Of a stretch of DNA of 64,000 nucleotides, positions 29,370-39,895 are shown piece by piece. A program made the position numbers and the translations under genes. A model generated the notes under the pieces. That model had not been told where the DNA came from and did not search any database. It was given only the letters and a program-made list of their open reading frames with translations. The stretch is from Gracilaria caudata (lineage: Eukaryota > Rhodophyta > Florideophyceae > Gracilariales > Gracilariaceae). Position 1 is the stretch's first letter. Each line of letters begins with the position of its first letter. Location of the stretch: NCBI GenBank assembly GCA_030374735.1, contig JASCIV010000013.1, positions 20,510 to 84,509 of the forward strand. Reading direction: 5' to 3'.

Positions 29370-30530
29370 TCACACGAAATCATATAGTCCTACATGGAGA
29401 CTGGCCTTGCCGCCCCAGCCTCGTTCCTTCAACTTACCCAATGCTGCATAAACATGGCACGGCATCAGTCCTTCCCTTCTAGGTCGCATGTGAAACCTGC
29501 GAGTATACGGCCTATTAAGAAACAGTCGAATCTCGGTTGCGAGTTTGTGAACATAGGCTTCGGAGCAAGGAATGGTGAAAGCCGCACCAATTCCGTGACT
29601 AAGCGCTTCAAGGCAATGCCTCTCCTTGTTCCATGTCAGCGAAGTTGAACTGGACAGCTGAGATTGAAGCTCACAGTTGTAGCGGCATAACAGCGCTGTT
29701 TGAATAAGCTGACCTGTCAACTCCCACGTCAAATGCGCAATAGCTGGTAGATCTTGCTCTGTACATGGAGTTGCAAGCCATTCTTTGAAAAGAGTCGCTC
29801 GGTCAATGCCTCGAATCTTGGGATCAGGGGAAAAGCTCTCATACTTTGCGAACGAAATAGATTTGCAGTGCACGAGATACGTATACTCGGCAGGCGACAT
29901 ACTGAAGCGGAGGGACTGCAGCAGTTTCTCGGACCAGAGCGTGAGCATATCAGGGTAGGCGCCATCGAGAAAGGGGTCAATGAAAGCCGTAAAGGGGTCG
30001 CCAAGTCGCGGGATTGGCACCCTTCTGTTCATCTGACACATCTTGAAGTAATTATTCAACCTGTGAATAGCCCTAGCATCCAATCGAGAACAAACGGCAC
30101 CAAGTCCGCCCGGCGCAATACGACGTACCTCGTCCCGGACGCAGTCCTCCACTAATTCCAGCGTATCCCTAGCACAATAGCGCACATCACCAAACGAAAA
30201 CAGCAGGCACTGAAACTCCTGCGAAAACACTCTGCTATACGGCGTGACCAGTTTCACATCGGGAAGAAACGGCGCACCGCGCAATGTGAGAGTGGATTGA
30301 CTGTGTGCGACGGAGAGAGGGCGCCCGCTGCGCTTGGGGTTTCGCGGCAGCTCGCGTGCGCGTTTGCGAGGGCGGGCTGACGAGGTAGATGGGGAAGAAG
30401 GGAGCTTGCGCTTTTCTAGCCGACGGGGAGTTGCGGGCGGTGTGGCGGCGGACGTTGGACGCGCGCGGGATTTCGACTTGGTTCTCGGATTGGGCGATGC
30501 CGATACGGGCACGCGCGGGGTGCTGGTCAT
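29370..30530 (-). CDS. SPT3/TAF13-like histone-fold protein
   Basis: This 386-aa protein begins MTSTPRVPVSASPNPRTKSK with a Pro/Ser/Arg-rich, basic, probably nuclear-targeting N-terminus of 80 residues. Then comes a stretch like the TFIID-18/SPT3 histone fold: FSQEFQCLLFSFGDVRYCAR, DTLELVEDCVRDEVRRI and LDARAIHRLNNYFKMC. The remaining 220 residues are largely helical and not assigned. SPT3 is a TBP-contacting subunit of the SAGA coactivator; TAF13 is its TFIID counterpart. The match is based on pattern recognition of one domain, so the family is likely but not certain. Confidence 0.6.
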   Translation of the reverse strand: MTSTPRVPVSASPNPRTKSKSRARPTSAATPPATPRRLEKRKLPSSPSTSSARPRKRARELPRNPKRSGRPLSVAHSQSTLTLRGAPFLPDVKLVTPYSRVFSQEFQCLLFSFGDVRYCARDTLELVEDCVRDEVRRIAPGGLGAVCSRLDARAIHRLNNYFKMCQMNRRVPIPRLGDPFTAFIDPFLDGAYPDMLTLWSEKLLQSLRFSMSPAEYTYLVHCKSISFAKYESFSPDPKIRGIDRATLFKEWLATPCTEQDLPAIAHLTWELTGQLIQTALLCRYNCELQSQLSSSTSLTWNKERHCLEALSHGIGAAFTIPCSEAYVHKLATEIRLFLNRPYTRRFHMRPRREGLMPCHVYAALGKLKERGWGGKASLHVGLYDFV

Positions 30531-31775
30531 GACGTGCGCCTTCGATGCGCACTGATAAGCGAGCCAATCGTGGCGTCTTTGCCAGCGCCGTTGTGCAATG
30601 TGACATCAGTTATGCTCAAGGCGGCGGGAAAAGCCCAAAATGCAAACAGGCATAAGCTTACCTTCATTAGATATGTGGCTTTTAAGATATCATGATGATG
30701 ATCATCATGATCATGATACTCTTGAACACGGTATCAGTGCTGCTTTGCACGGCTACACGAATGTTCGAACTGTTTGATAACCCTGATAGACTCCATCGTT
30801 CTAGAACCACAAACGGTTATCGTCTCCCTGCGCAGCAAAAGATACATCCCGTCACTGCGTTCCAAAGGTAACGAATACCTGCTGGTAACCTAAGATCCTT
30901 TCTACGACGGCTCTTTTCTGTGACCCTATTGAACGTGTCTTAGTCCCCTTCGGTGAGTCGCTGGGGCGGCAGCTTTACCGCTTCTCGTCAGCACCTGATG
31001 GTATCTATGGACCTCTCTACGCGGCCACGCTTTTTTTCTGCTCTGTTAACCAGGATACCACTTGATAGCAGTCGGAAGCCCGCCAACGAGTTTTACCGAG
31101 CGAGTCACAACAGAGATGGGTTTCGGTGTGGATTACCACATACATCGTATTCACAAACCTTCTTTTCTTTGATCGCACCTTGATGATCGTTCGTCTTGTG
31201 GTCCCGGTGCATTGCTTGTCCGTCATCTCTTTTCAGAGAAGGCCAGACCGTTTCGTTTCTCACGTTCAACCTGAGGTTCTATAGGTGTGTATCATTTCGG
31301 GACAACGCATTGGAGCTCGGTTATGAACGAAAATATCCTATGGAAGTTTGCATCTTGCCCCCTTATCATAACTCTTGATCCGAGCGATATGCTAGTCACG
31401 CTCCCAATACCATAAGAGCGGCTTTGAGGGGGGATGAAATCAAGCCCATGTTGAGATAATCGTATTTGGGTGAGAGGGTTGTTAACTACCCTCTTACGAC
31501 CTTGTCTCTTAGGACATCGCATGCGCTTGTGCTCATGGCAAAGCATTCGCCAACATGAAAAACAACAGTGCTTGCTGCTTTACTTATATGCGCCCAAGGC
31601 CGCGCTACGCGACCAAGCCACAATGCCCATGGAACTCATGGATGCGCTCCACTGAGTATAATACACCGGCTGCATCACTACACGTACTGCACTTGACAGA
31701 TGCTAACTAGCTCCGAAGGAGCCTATACGCTACACTCATAGTCTTAAGAAGTAATTAATCTAGGATACCCGTAAC

Positions 31776-31797
31776 AGAGAGAGAGAGAGAGAGAGAG
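31776..31797. repeat. Microsatellite (AG)11
   Basis: Eleven AG units in the spacer upstream of the NLR gene. Confidence 0.9.
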
Positions 31798-31850
31798 TTA
31801 ACTACCCTTAGGGTACAAGGGTACGTATCGCATTCAGAGCTGGTTCAGAG

Positions 31851-31894
31851 TCTGAAGTTCAGAGTTCAGGTTCAGACAGACTCTGAACTTCAGA
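31851..31894. repeat. Inverted repeat, 15-bp perfect arms
   Basis: TCTGAAGTTCAGAGT (31851-31865) and ACTCTGAACTTCAGA (31880-31894) pair exactly around a 14-nt loop. The surrounding CAGAGTCTGAA/TTCAGA units are themselves repetitive, and flanking GGT/ACC could extend the stem. Confidence 0.85.
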
Positions 31895-32414
31895 CCAACC
31901 TCCCGGCACCCGGCGAGATCGATTATAACACTACGAAGGTAGAACGCTAACAACAAACAGTACACGGCTTAAAAACGAAAGTCAGACCCGCTCATTCGAA
32001 GTGCCACAGTATGATACTGTTATCACGCTCACAATCCGGTCTTACCAACATAATGTTAGATGACCGAAGGGACCGTCTCCCATTGTACGACCGAAAAATG
32101 GCTCATTTCGAAGGAACGGGGATGTCTTACGACAGGCATACAAGCGACGTTAATTTGTACGCCATGGAATGCGTTTTGGATCACTTCACCGTTGGCGTCG
32201 TCCTGTAATCAACTTGCTACGCCTCAATCCCAATAGGATACTCCTAGGTCATATTTGAGCCTCTTCTGCATTCGATTCTCTTCAACAATTTGACGAACCT
32301 GAGACACGAAAGAGTTAGACTGCTCCTCCTCTTCAAGACGTCATCTTCCGAAAAGGCCCGGACACATGTCCCGCTTCAAAGCCAACCAATTTGCACTGGC
32401 AGTTCTATGATTAC

Positions 32415-35400
32415 ATGGATTTTCTTCATCTTCTCCCTTGTCAACCGCTTCAAGATGTCCTCACTGCTCTCCATGCCCTTCAAGAGCGTTACAATCTTTT
32501 CAAATCAAACGAAGATGAACTAAAGTCTTTACTACAAATATATCCTACCCTCCAAGAACATATAAGTTCCGTGGAGAAGCGCTGCCGACTAAACCGTTTT
32601 CATTTCTCTGCTGAGAGCGAAAACCTGTTTCGAAGCTATACAGATAAGTTGCGTTCAACTTTTGTTTCGGATTACGAGGAGATTTCCAAACTCATCCAAA
32701 CAGGAAGAAAATGGAAAAATCGTATGCGCCGATTCTTTCGTGCCGAAGACATATCCGAGCGTCTTTCAAGCTTGACAGAGAATGCAGCGGAATCCAAACA
32801 ACTAATTTTGGAGCTTTCAACGCTGCTTGCAAACGCCGAAGTGTTGGAAGCGCATTCCAAAGAGATTCGAGAACATGTCACTGCGGAGGGTCAAAAGCAG
32901 GTGAGAGAGTTAAAACAGCATTTCAATGTACAGCCCAGCAGAGACGAATTTCGACCAGCAAGAAGCGGAGAAGCCGTCAGCGCGAATCCGACTAACCTGG
33001 CGTTTGATTTCGACTCGCGTGATGAAGAGGGTAATCCCAAGACGTATGAAGGAAGGCTTAAGGCTGTAATACTGGAAAATGAAAAATGCTCAGAATGCAA
33101 GGTTACCGGAGTCGTTGGTGGGGGCGGTACTGGGAAGAGCTGTGCTGTCCGTGAACTAGCCAGAGATGAGGATATTCTAGCGCTATTCAAAGGTGGAGTG
33201 TATGAAATGAAACTTGGATGTGATTCACATGAGAAGACTATTATCAAAGAGCTGTGTAAGATAGTAAAGTATTCAGGAGGCAAAGAGCTGGCCAACGAAC
33301 TTCACAAGGAGAAGGAAGTTGTAGATGTAATATCAGGTGCTAGCTCTTGGTTTCGGCAGCATACTTGTCTTTTCATACTGGACGACGTTTGGGATACGAA
33401 TGACGTAAGCGCAGGATTGGTGACACAAATATCACGGGTAGCGAGCAACGACAGGAGCCACATCGTATTCACCTCAAGGAACCTTAACTTAACCTACAGA
33501 GCTGCTCACAACACTATTGAATTCCACGCCAGAGATCCGCTGTCTTCGCAATCGAGAGCTATGTTGATGACGACGGCAAAGATGCATCGAGACGATCCCA
33601 GATATACAACAACAGGAGATGGCATCACAGAGATATTAAGGCTCTGTGGAGGCCTGCCAATCGCTTTGGCAATCGCTGGTCGATTTGCAAGTGTAATATC
33701 TCGAACGCACAAGGACCCTTGGCGAAAATTGAATGCAAGACTTACGTCGAGAGGATCTCCATTGTTGCATGAAACGTCCGATGCCTGTGGTACGGTAGGA
33801 AAGATGATTGAGGAAGCCACAAGTTTTCTTGAATCTGAAGGAGACAAAGATACAGTTTCTCACACACCAATGTCATACGCGGATATGATGCAATCTTTAT
33901 GCGTCTTGCAAAAGCAAGAATTTGCACCATTAAGTATGTTACAAAGATTGTGGAAACTAAAGGATGACGAGGAAGCACGAACAGTGATGGAGTCGTTTCG
34001 GGACGTTGGTTTAGTGAAGGATGAAACAAGGCGCAAGGGAGACTCCGAGATGGAAGGTCTTACCATTCATGACTTAGTGAATGACTACTGTACCTCAACA
34101 GCTAGAAAAGCGAAAATGAAGGCGGCTCATCATCGCGATCTACTCGACGGATATATTAGCATCCAAAGCGTATCAATCGAAAAGATCGTGCACAGGAAAA
34201 CAATATGCCGAACGTGGTGGATTCTGTCGAAGACTGCAGATGGGGATATTTGCGATCATGTGGTTCGGCATCTGATAGAAGGGGATATGATCGATGAAGC
34301 TGTGGAACTCATGCTTGACCCAAGATGGACCGTGGCAATTTTGAAAACCAGTGAAAGACTACAACTGGAAGTTGATCAGGAGAGACTCGTAGAAGTCTTG
34401 ACGGTGCGTATGCCACACGGAGCAAATAGAAAGATTGAAGCCTTAAAACTTCTTGCTAGTGCGGTTAGATTGAGCACAGTTTACGTTGCAGATAACCCTC
34501 AAGAAGTTTGGTTTCAATTGTATGGACGATTGGTGAGTTGGCTGAACACTTCTCCGGAAATTGACGAATACATAAGAAAGGTAGAGCAGAGCGCTGAAAG
34601 ACCTTGGCTAAAACCAAACGAAGGTTGCTTGATTCCTGCGGGGGGACAACAGGCGGAGGTTATGCATCACAGTTCTGCGGTTCATGAGGTGTACGTCACC
34701 GATGATGACGATGTTGGTGCTTGTGGTATCTTATGGAATGAAAACAATTTGGAAGAGGTCTGGGTTAGCAGAAGAGCTCGTTTGGACCGTCGCCCTTCCG
34801 TTTGTAGCCTGATGTTGGAATCACCGAATGTAAGTGCCAAGGTTTACCAGAATCCATCGCCAGCGGCAAGGGCTCGGGAATTTCCAGTTTCTGTATGCGC
34901 ATCTCACGGAAAGAGTCCTTCAATATTAATTATAGGTTACAACAGTGGAAAGCTGCAGCTGTGGGATACCGGGACCGGGAAACCAATCAGTGAGGGTCTA
35001 GAGGGCCATGAAGACTATGTCACATGTTTAGCTTTGTCAAGTGAAAGCAGTATGTTTGTTTCGGGATCAAAAGATAAAACAGTTCGATTTTGGAGTCTTC
35101 AAGAAGGAAAGGAAGGAAATCGAGTTGGGAAAGTATTTCGTGGCCATGAGCTTGGCGTGACATGCGTAGCAATCTCGAGCAATGGTGAAAAGGTGGTATC
35201 TGGGTCATGGGATGCATCAATCCGAATATGGAACGTGGCAAACACTGAAGTTCTAACTATGGTCTTGAACGGGCACCGTAAAGGAGTGAGTTGTATAGCC
35301 TTGTCGCGAACTGGAAGAACAATTGTGTCCGGATCCGCGGACAAGACTGCTATATTGTGGAACGCGGAGACGGGGGAACCTATTGGAGCACCATTAGTCG

Positions 35401-36530
35401 GTCACTCTAAAGCGCTTGCGTGCGTTGCTCTCTCGAAAGACGAAAGAACGGTTGCTTCCGGGTCTTGGGATAAGAGCGTTCGTGTCTGGGACACGGAAAG
35501 TGGCAAACAGATTGGAGATGCTTTGCAAGGGCATGAGAAAGGAGTGCGACGTATTGCAATTTCGAGTGATGGGCTTCGAGTGGTTTCTGGATCGAGTGAT
35601 AAGACGGTTAGGGTCTGGAATTTGCAAAACAAGCAGCTCCTCGGAGATACGATTCAGAACTGTAAGAGTGGGGTAACTTGTGTTGCAATGTCTCCGGATG
35701 AGAGGATTGCAGTTTCTGGTGCTGTCAATTCAACCATCAAGGTTTGGGATGTCGTTAGCGGCAAACAAGTTGGGGAGACACTTAGGGGACATCGACGAGG
35801 AGTGAAATGCGTTGCGATATCAAACGATAACCGGATTGTGTTGTCTGGTTCTGCTGACAACACGATTCGACTGTGGTCTATTTCGAGTGGAGAGCAAATA
35901 GGAGAGGCCTTTTGCGGCCACGAGAAAGGTGTGACGTGCGTTGCGATATCAAAGGATGGGAAGAGAGTAGTATCCGGGTCGCGAGATAAATCCGTCCGTG
36001 TGTGGAACGTGGAAACAGGGGAACAAGAAGGAACTACTTTCGTCGGGCATCAAAAGGGTGTTACGTGTGTTTGTATATCATACAGCGGGAGTCTGATTGC
36101 GTCTGGATCAAGAGATGAAACTATACGGGTTTGGAATGTGGCGAAAGGGATACAAGTATGTGAGACTTGGCAGTTTGGTGACATACCTAAGTTAATCTGC
36201 TTTCATTCGTCTGCACATGAAAGGTACAACGGACTCGTGCTTGCATCAGCACAATCCGAAGCCGAAGAGAGGACCTTTGACTGGGAAAGTGGAGTCGAGA
36301 AGAACAGAGAGGGGGATAGTCATCTTCCGTCCTCACGGAGTTCCTCAAACTCTTCCGCAGATTGTTTAATAGTTCCTGAAGATGGTTTGTCAATTGGGCT
36401 ACGTAAAGGAGTGAGGCGTTTGGGAAGTTTGGAACGAAGAATTGATCGCACTGAATGGATTTACAGCCCAAAGCACAAGACTTTGCTTGCTTTCACGCCA
36501 GGTGCGCTTCATATCAAACTGGTTGAATGA
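32415..36530 (+). CDS. NLR-type receptor: helical N-domain, NB-ARC, ten WD40 repeats
   Basis: This 1371-aa STAND ATPase is encoded in one exon. Residues 1-160 form a helical bundle whose pattern (LRSTFVSDYEEISKLI, FFRAEDISERLSSLTE) resembles the HeLo/MLKL N-domain of fungal NLRs; this part is inferred. NB-ARC follows: P-loop GGGGTGKS (about 235-242), Walker B LFILDDVWD (about 319), sensor HIVFTSR (about 349), GLPIALAIAG (about 413) and an MHD-like IHDLVNDYC (about 551). A helical linker leads to ten WD40 repeats (about 830-1255) with very similar cores of the type GHxKGVTCVAIS and VSGSxDKTVRVWN. All nucleotide-binding motifs are intact. Such proteins (APAF1-like layout) sense a ligand through WD40 and oligomerise to trigger death or defence. 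The frame opens with TTG at 32391; ATG 32415 is chosen. Confidence 0.93.
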   Translation: MDFLHLLPCQPLQDVLTALHALQERYNLFKSNEDELKSLLQIYPTLQEHISSVEKRCRLNRFHFSAESENLFRSYTDKLRSTFVSDYEEISKLIQTGRKWKNRMRRFFRAEDISERLSSLTENAAESKQLILELSTLLANAEVLEAHSKEIREHVTAEGQKQVRELKQHFNVQPSRDEFRPARSGEAVSANPTNLAFDFDSRDEEGNPKTYEGRLKAVILENEKCSECKVTGVVGGGGTGKSCAVRELARDEDILALFKGGVYEMKLGCDSHEKTIIKELCKIVKYSGGKELANELHKEKEVVDVISGASSWFRQHTCLFILDDVWDTNDVSAGLVTQISRVASNDRSHIVFTSRNLNLTYRAAHNTIEFHARDPLSSQSRAMLMTTAKMHRDDPRYTTTGDGITEILRLCGGLPIALAIAGRFASVISRTHKDPWRKLNARLTSRGSPLLHETSDACGTVGKMIEEATSFLESEGDKDTVSHTPMSYADMMQSLCVLQKQEFAPLSMLQRLWKLKDDEEARTVMESFRDVGLVKDETRRKGDSEMEGLTIHDLVNDYCTSTARKAKMKAAHHRDLLDGYISIQSVSIEKIVHRKTICRTWWILSKTADGDICDHVVRHLIEGDMIDEAVELMLDPRWTVAILKTSERLQLEVDQERLVEVLTVRMPHGANRKIEALKLLASAVRLSTVYVADNPQEVWFQLYGRLVSWLNTSPEIDEYIRKVEQSAERPWLKPNEGCLIPAGGQQAEVMHHSSAVHEVYVTDDDDVGACGILWNENNLEEVWVSRRARLDRRPSVCSLMLESPNVSAKVYQNPSPAARAREFPVSVCASHGKSPSILIIGYNSGKLQLWDTGTGKPISEGLEGHEDYVTCLALSSESSMFVSGSKDKTVRFWSLQEGKEGNRVGKVFRGHELGVTCVAISSNGEKVVSGSWDASIRIWNVANTEVLTMVLNGHRKGVSCIALSRTGRTIVSGSADKTAILWNAETGEPIGAPLVGHSKALACVALSKDERTVASGSWDKSVRVWDTESGKQIGDALQGHEKGVRRIAISSDGLRVVSGSSDKTVRVWNLQNKQLLGDTIQNCKSGVTCVAMSPDERIAVSGAVNSTIKVWDVVSGKQVGETLRGHRRGVKCVAISNDNRIVLSGSADNTIRLWSISSGEQIGEAFCGHEKGVTCVAISKDGKRVVSGSRDKSVRVWNVETGEQEGTTFVGHQKGVTCVCISYSGSLIASGSRDETIRVWNVAKGIQVCETWQFGDIPKLICFHSSAHERYNGLVLASAQSEAEERTFDWESGVEKNREGDSHLPSSRSSSNSSADCLIVPEDGLSIGLRKGVRRLGSLERRIDRTEWIYSPKHKTLLAFTPGALHIKLVE

Positions 36531-39508
36531 TAGTGATCATAATTACACTCTGCGTATCACTGTCGGGTGCTACGGTTGAAGAAGAAAACAATCCAAGAGA
36601 ACTGTCTGTCCTTGTTCTTGGCCTCCGTTGGAGTTCCGTTTGTAATTGAAGGCTGTTGTCCAAAATAAAGAAGAAGAAGAACTGTCTGTCCTACGGGAAG
36701 ATGCTCAACCTGCATGCGTCTTGGTTGCCACTTCTTCCCCTGTCTTCCCTGTGACTTGGCATCGCTCGTAAGCTTAAACTTCTATCCTTGGGTTCACGAG
36801 AATCCCTGAATGTGAAAGGCCTTCTTTATGTGCCAATAAGGGCTACTCTCGCTGTTGTCAAGGCCCTTGGCCAAAAGGTAAGGATAGGCCCAATATTTGC
36901 TCAACAGTCTTCGAGGAATAGCACATGACGTCAATAGTCAGGAAGAAGAATCTTGGATGAACGTGTAGAGACTGTTTGCTCATGCGTTGTGATTGTTTAT
37001 GTCTTTCAACTTCACCATCAGATGATCTCGGTCATCCAGGATGCGATCGTTTTAGAAGTTCTGAGAATAGCGTACTCAGTCAATGCCGAAGCCCAGTCGT
37101 GAGGTAGAGACGATGCTGCGTGCAGTGCGAGAAAGTTAGAAAGCTGTAGACCTCGAGTTGTTGGACGTTGTCAAGCGCGAAGACGATGAAAAGGATTTCA
37201 CAATGTTCAAGTTTCAAGAGTTCACGTACTGTATGTACAGCACGGGGCGCACTACCCTTGGTACAAGGCCCGACTCTACCTTCACGTGTGAAATCACGCT
37301 TGCTAAGAAGGGGCCTGAGTTGTGCTATATACAGACCCACAACGCTTACCCTCAATATCTTCGTGGTTATCCCCCTTACCGTCGGTATCCCTTAACCTTC
37401 GCCAACTTTGTTCTGTAGGCCGGTTTCTACCTAGCGAAAGCGGTTGGCAGCTCAGGGAGAAAAGAAAAGGGAATTAAGGTTTCATGAACCATTCTGTATT
37501 ACAACTCACGTCATCCGTTTGTGATCTGATCCTTACGAGCCAACTTGCAGGGTTGCATTCGTTGGCAAACTATTGAATGAGAGGGCAAGTCAACTCTCGT
37601 GGTCGCGGAGCAGTAGGCAAAACTGAAGAGCAGGCAGTTGCGATATTTCGTGTGCTCGCTAAGTGGAACGAGACGGCATTGATGCTAGGACACGTTGCGG
37701 TACGTAATATCGTTGTGAGAAGGGGGTTCCTTTATGCAACGAATACGACTTCAACATTTGTAAAGGGCTAGCCTTTTTGAACATTGTGTTTCGCATCGCA
37801 GTCCTCGAGTGTCAAGCGTGCGGCTCAGCGAGAACAGGTTGGCAGTTCCTTGGACAACGAGCATGGACGCAAGAAGGAGGACGTGCTCATAGGACCCGGT
37901 TTCTGGACAAGATATCATGAGCACACAAGACACAAGCTAACGAGGTTCAAGCATACAAATCTGCCACACTCACCCCTATAATATCGTTTAAGGAGGAACA
38001 AGAATGTGCCGACACAGCGAAAGTAGTCCAATCATTCCGCGGTAACCTACGTGCCTGTACAAGTGACAGGGTCATCCATGTTAAATATTCGAAGAGCTAG
38101 CACAAGCAACGTGACACTATTGTGCATTGTATATGCTTTAAAGCACACCCAGTTGAGGGGTGGAGTAAGCGTGTCTATGTCGCACAAGACAAAACAATGC
38201 ACACTATAACCTTATTAGAAGTGCACAGCAGGTAAACTTCGAAAGTAACGCTCGCAAGAGCTTCCGATACGAGAGAAGCTATTCAGACTGCCTTTCGCCT
38301 ACGTTTCGTAAATTCCGATAGATCTCGGGTATTCCAAGACGATTCTACCAAAGGTATAAAAATCTTGAAGGCCAGAGTGAGGTCGACAGAGGACGGAGGG
38401 TAGATTGAAACTGGATGGAAGTGATGGAAGTGATCAGGCTTTGACTTAGAACTGGGTCGACGGGTGGAACAAGAGCAGTTGAATTGCCCCTACCGCAGTT
38501 CGGTAGCGCGCGGATACTACTAATACGCCATGTATAGAAGAAAATGAGTGGCCCTCAACAAACGCAAGGACGTTGAAAGTTTTCGAGTGGTTGGAAAAAC
38601 AAGTTGTCACAAGAGGAAGTACATGCGCTCATGTGTTGTGCGTGTCAAGGGAGTTACGCTAAACTCGGAACCGCCTTGGGTGGAAGAAATGCGCAGAGGC
38701 GTTGTTATTTGCAATGCGTTGCGTTCAAATTGGAAAGAAACGGGTGAATAGCTGGATTAACAACAGCTGATAGAGACGGACGGGGCGAGAGTTGTTTTGA
38801 CAGCGTTGCGCCTGACGCCCAAAGCCAGAACCTGATGGCAACCAGTAAGGTTGCGTGCGAAGAGCCAAGCGCTGCAAGCCCTGAGGTTTCAACTTGGACA
38901 TGTACCTCGGCAAGTTATCCCTATGCCCGCTGTCTACGTTGACGGTGGTGTGGATATTTGAACTTGCTGGTCACCGTGCAGTTTTGCTGAAGAGTCACAC
39001 AGGCGGTGCGGCTGTGCTCCACGGTGAGTGCATGTGACGTAGCATGGCGCACGAGCACGTGGTGGAACGACGGGGTGACGGGTGAGACGGACATGGCAAG
39101 ACAACTTACACGCGGTTGACTCGCTGTGATGTGCTGTAGACGCCATGAGGCGGGAGAGCAGTGTTGGAGATCAAACGATGAAAGCTGCAATGCATCACAG
39201 CTCGCAGATGAATCATATGCGCCCCTCCCTTTCGCATGCGCAACGAAAAGGCAGCGCTTCGAAACGCGGAGAGAGAAGGCGCAGTGATTGCGGATGTAAG
39301 CGGACGACAATCACGTGAAGCATCGAGCACGTTTTTACAAGATCACGTTGATAAAGCACAAATAAAGATAAAGAAGACCCCAATCTCAAACGCCAAAGAG
39401 CTATTGACGGAGATCACGCATCGCTCAATCCTCAGTAACAAAGCGTGCAGACCCAGCACTTCGTGGCACCAATCCTAGAGCGAGTGCATGAACCGTAAGC
39501 AGAGTGAA
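36531..39508. other. 3-kb spacer downstream of the NLR gene
   Basis: No gene recognised on either strand. Includes a 23-nt copy shared with 14105-14127 at 36653-36675, which contains AATAAA about 135 bp after the NLR stop and may be its polyadenylation region. CTACCCTTGGTAC is at 37252-37264. The rest is short frames. Confidence 0.5.
36653..36675 (+). repeat. 23-nt sequence shared with 14105-14127
   Basis: Identical to 14105-14127 and containing AAAATAAAG. It is located in the probable 3' UTR of the NLR gene. Confidence 0.6.
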
Positions 39509-39826
39509 TCAGTCGTCCTTTCTACCGAGCACGCGATTGGCACTTCGTTCAATCTTCTGCACCAGCGATTGCTTGTGCGGCGCGGCAGGCGGTGGCGGCG
39601 CCACTCCCTCGTAGCGCACCACGGATGGCTTTCCTTGATAAGCGGCAGCAGCGGCGGTGGGCGGCGGCGGCGCCACGCCAGAATATCTCATGGGTGGCGA
39701 GTGAAGCCATTGATCACTGCCAGCGCGAGTCGCAGCCGAGTGTGGCGCAGGCGGCGGCACGCCGGGGTACGACATCACTGCGCGTCCGCCGTTTGATGAG
39801 GCGTTTCTAGCGGTTTCTTCCGACAT
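39509..39826 (-). CDS. Small Pro-rich protein with YxGVxPPPP repeats
   Basis: This 105-aa protein starts at ATG 39826 and lacks a signal peptide. Three copies of a Tyr-x-Gly-Val motif are followed by proline runs: SYPGVPPPAP, RYSGVAPPPP and RYEGVAPPPP. It ends with a basic amphipathic helix (KQSLVQKIERSANRVLGRKD). The same motif ends the neighbouring divergent gene (SYNGVPPPPPP). Proline runs suggest binding of WW, SH3, EVH1 or profilin-like partners; the function is unknown. Confidence 0.7.
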   Translation of the reverse strand: MSEETARNASSNGGRAVMSYPGVPPPAPHSAATRAGSDQWLHSPPMRYSGVAPPPPTAAAAAYQGKPSVVRYEGVAPPPPAAPHKQSLVQKIERSANRVLGRKDD

Positions 39827-39846
39827 GCTCGGCGGCGTGATTTGTT

Positions 39847-39895
39847 CACCTGGTAGTTCGCTAGCTCGCAGCGCGAGCTGGCGAACTACCAGGTG
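39847..39895. repeat. Near-perfect inverted repeat, 23-bp arms, 3-nt loop
   Basis: The arms 39847-39869 and 39873-39895 pair with one mismatch (T for C) around the loop AGC. It stands 21 bp upstream of the Pro-rich gene's ATG, in the 5' leader or promoter shared with the divergent neighbour. Confidence 0.95.

Larger units (their letters stand above)
30531..32414. other. Long spacer upstream of the NLR gene
   Basis: No gene is supported. It contains a GATCAT-type palindrome (about 30690-30715), an AG microsatellite (31776-31797), TACAAGGGTAC (31814-31824), a 15-bp inverted repeat (31851-31894) and GGTAGAACGCTA (31938-31949). In-frame sequence is open for 96 nt before the NLR ATG, so an upstream exon is possible. 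Confidence 0.5.
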
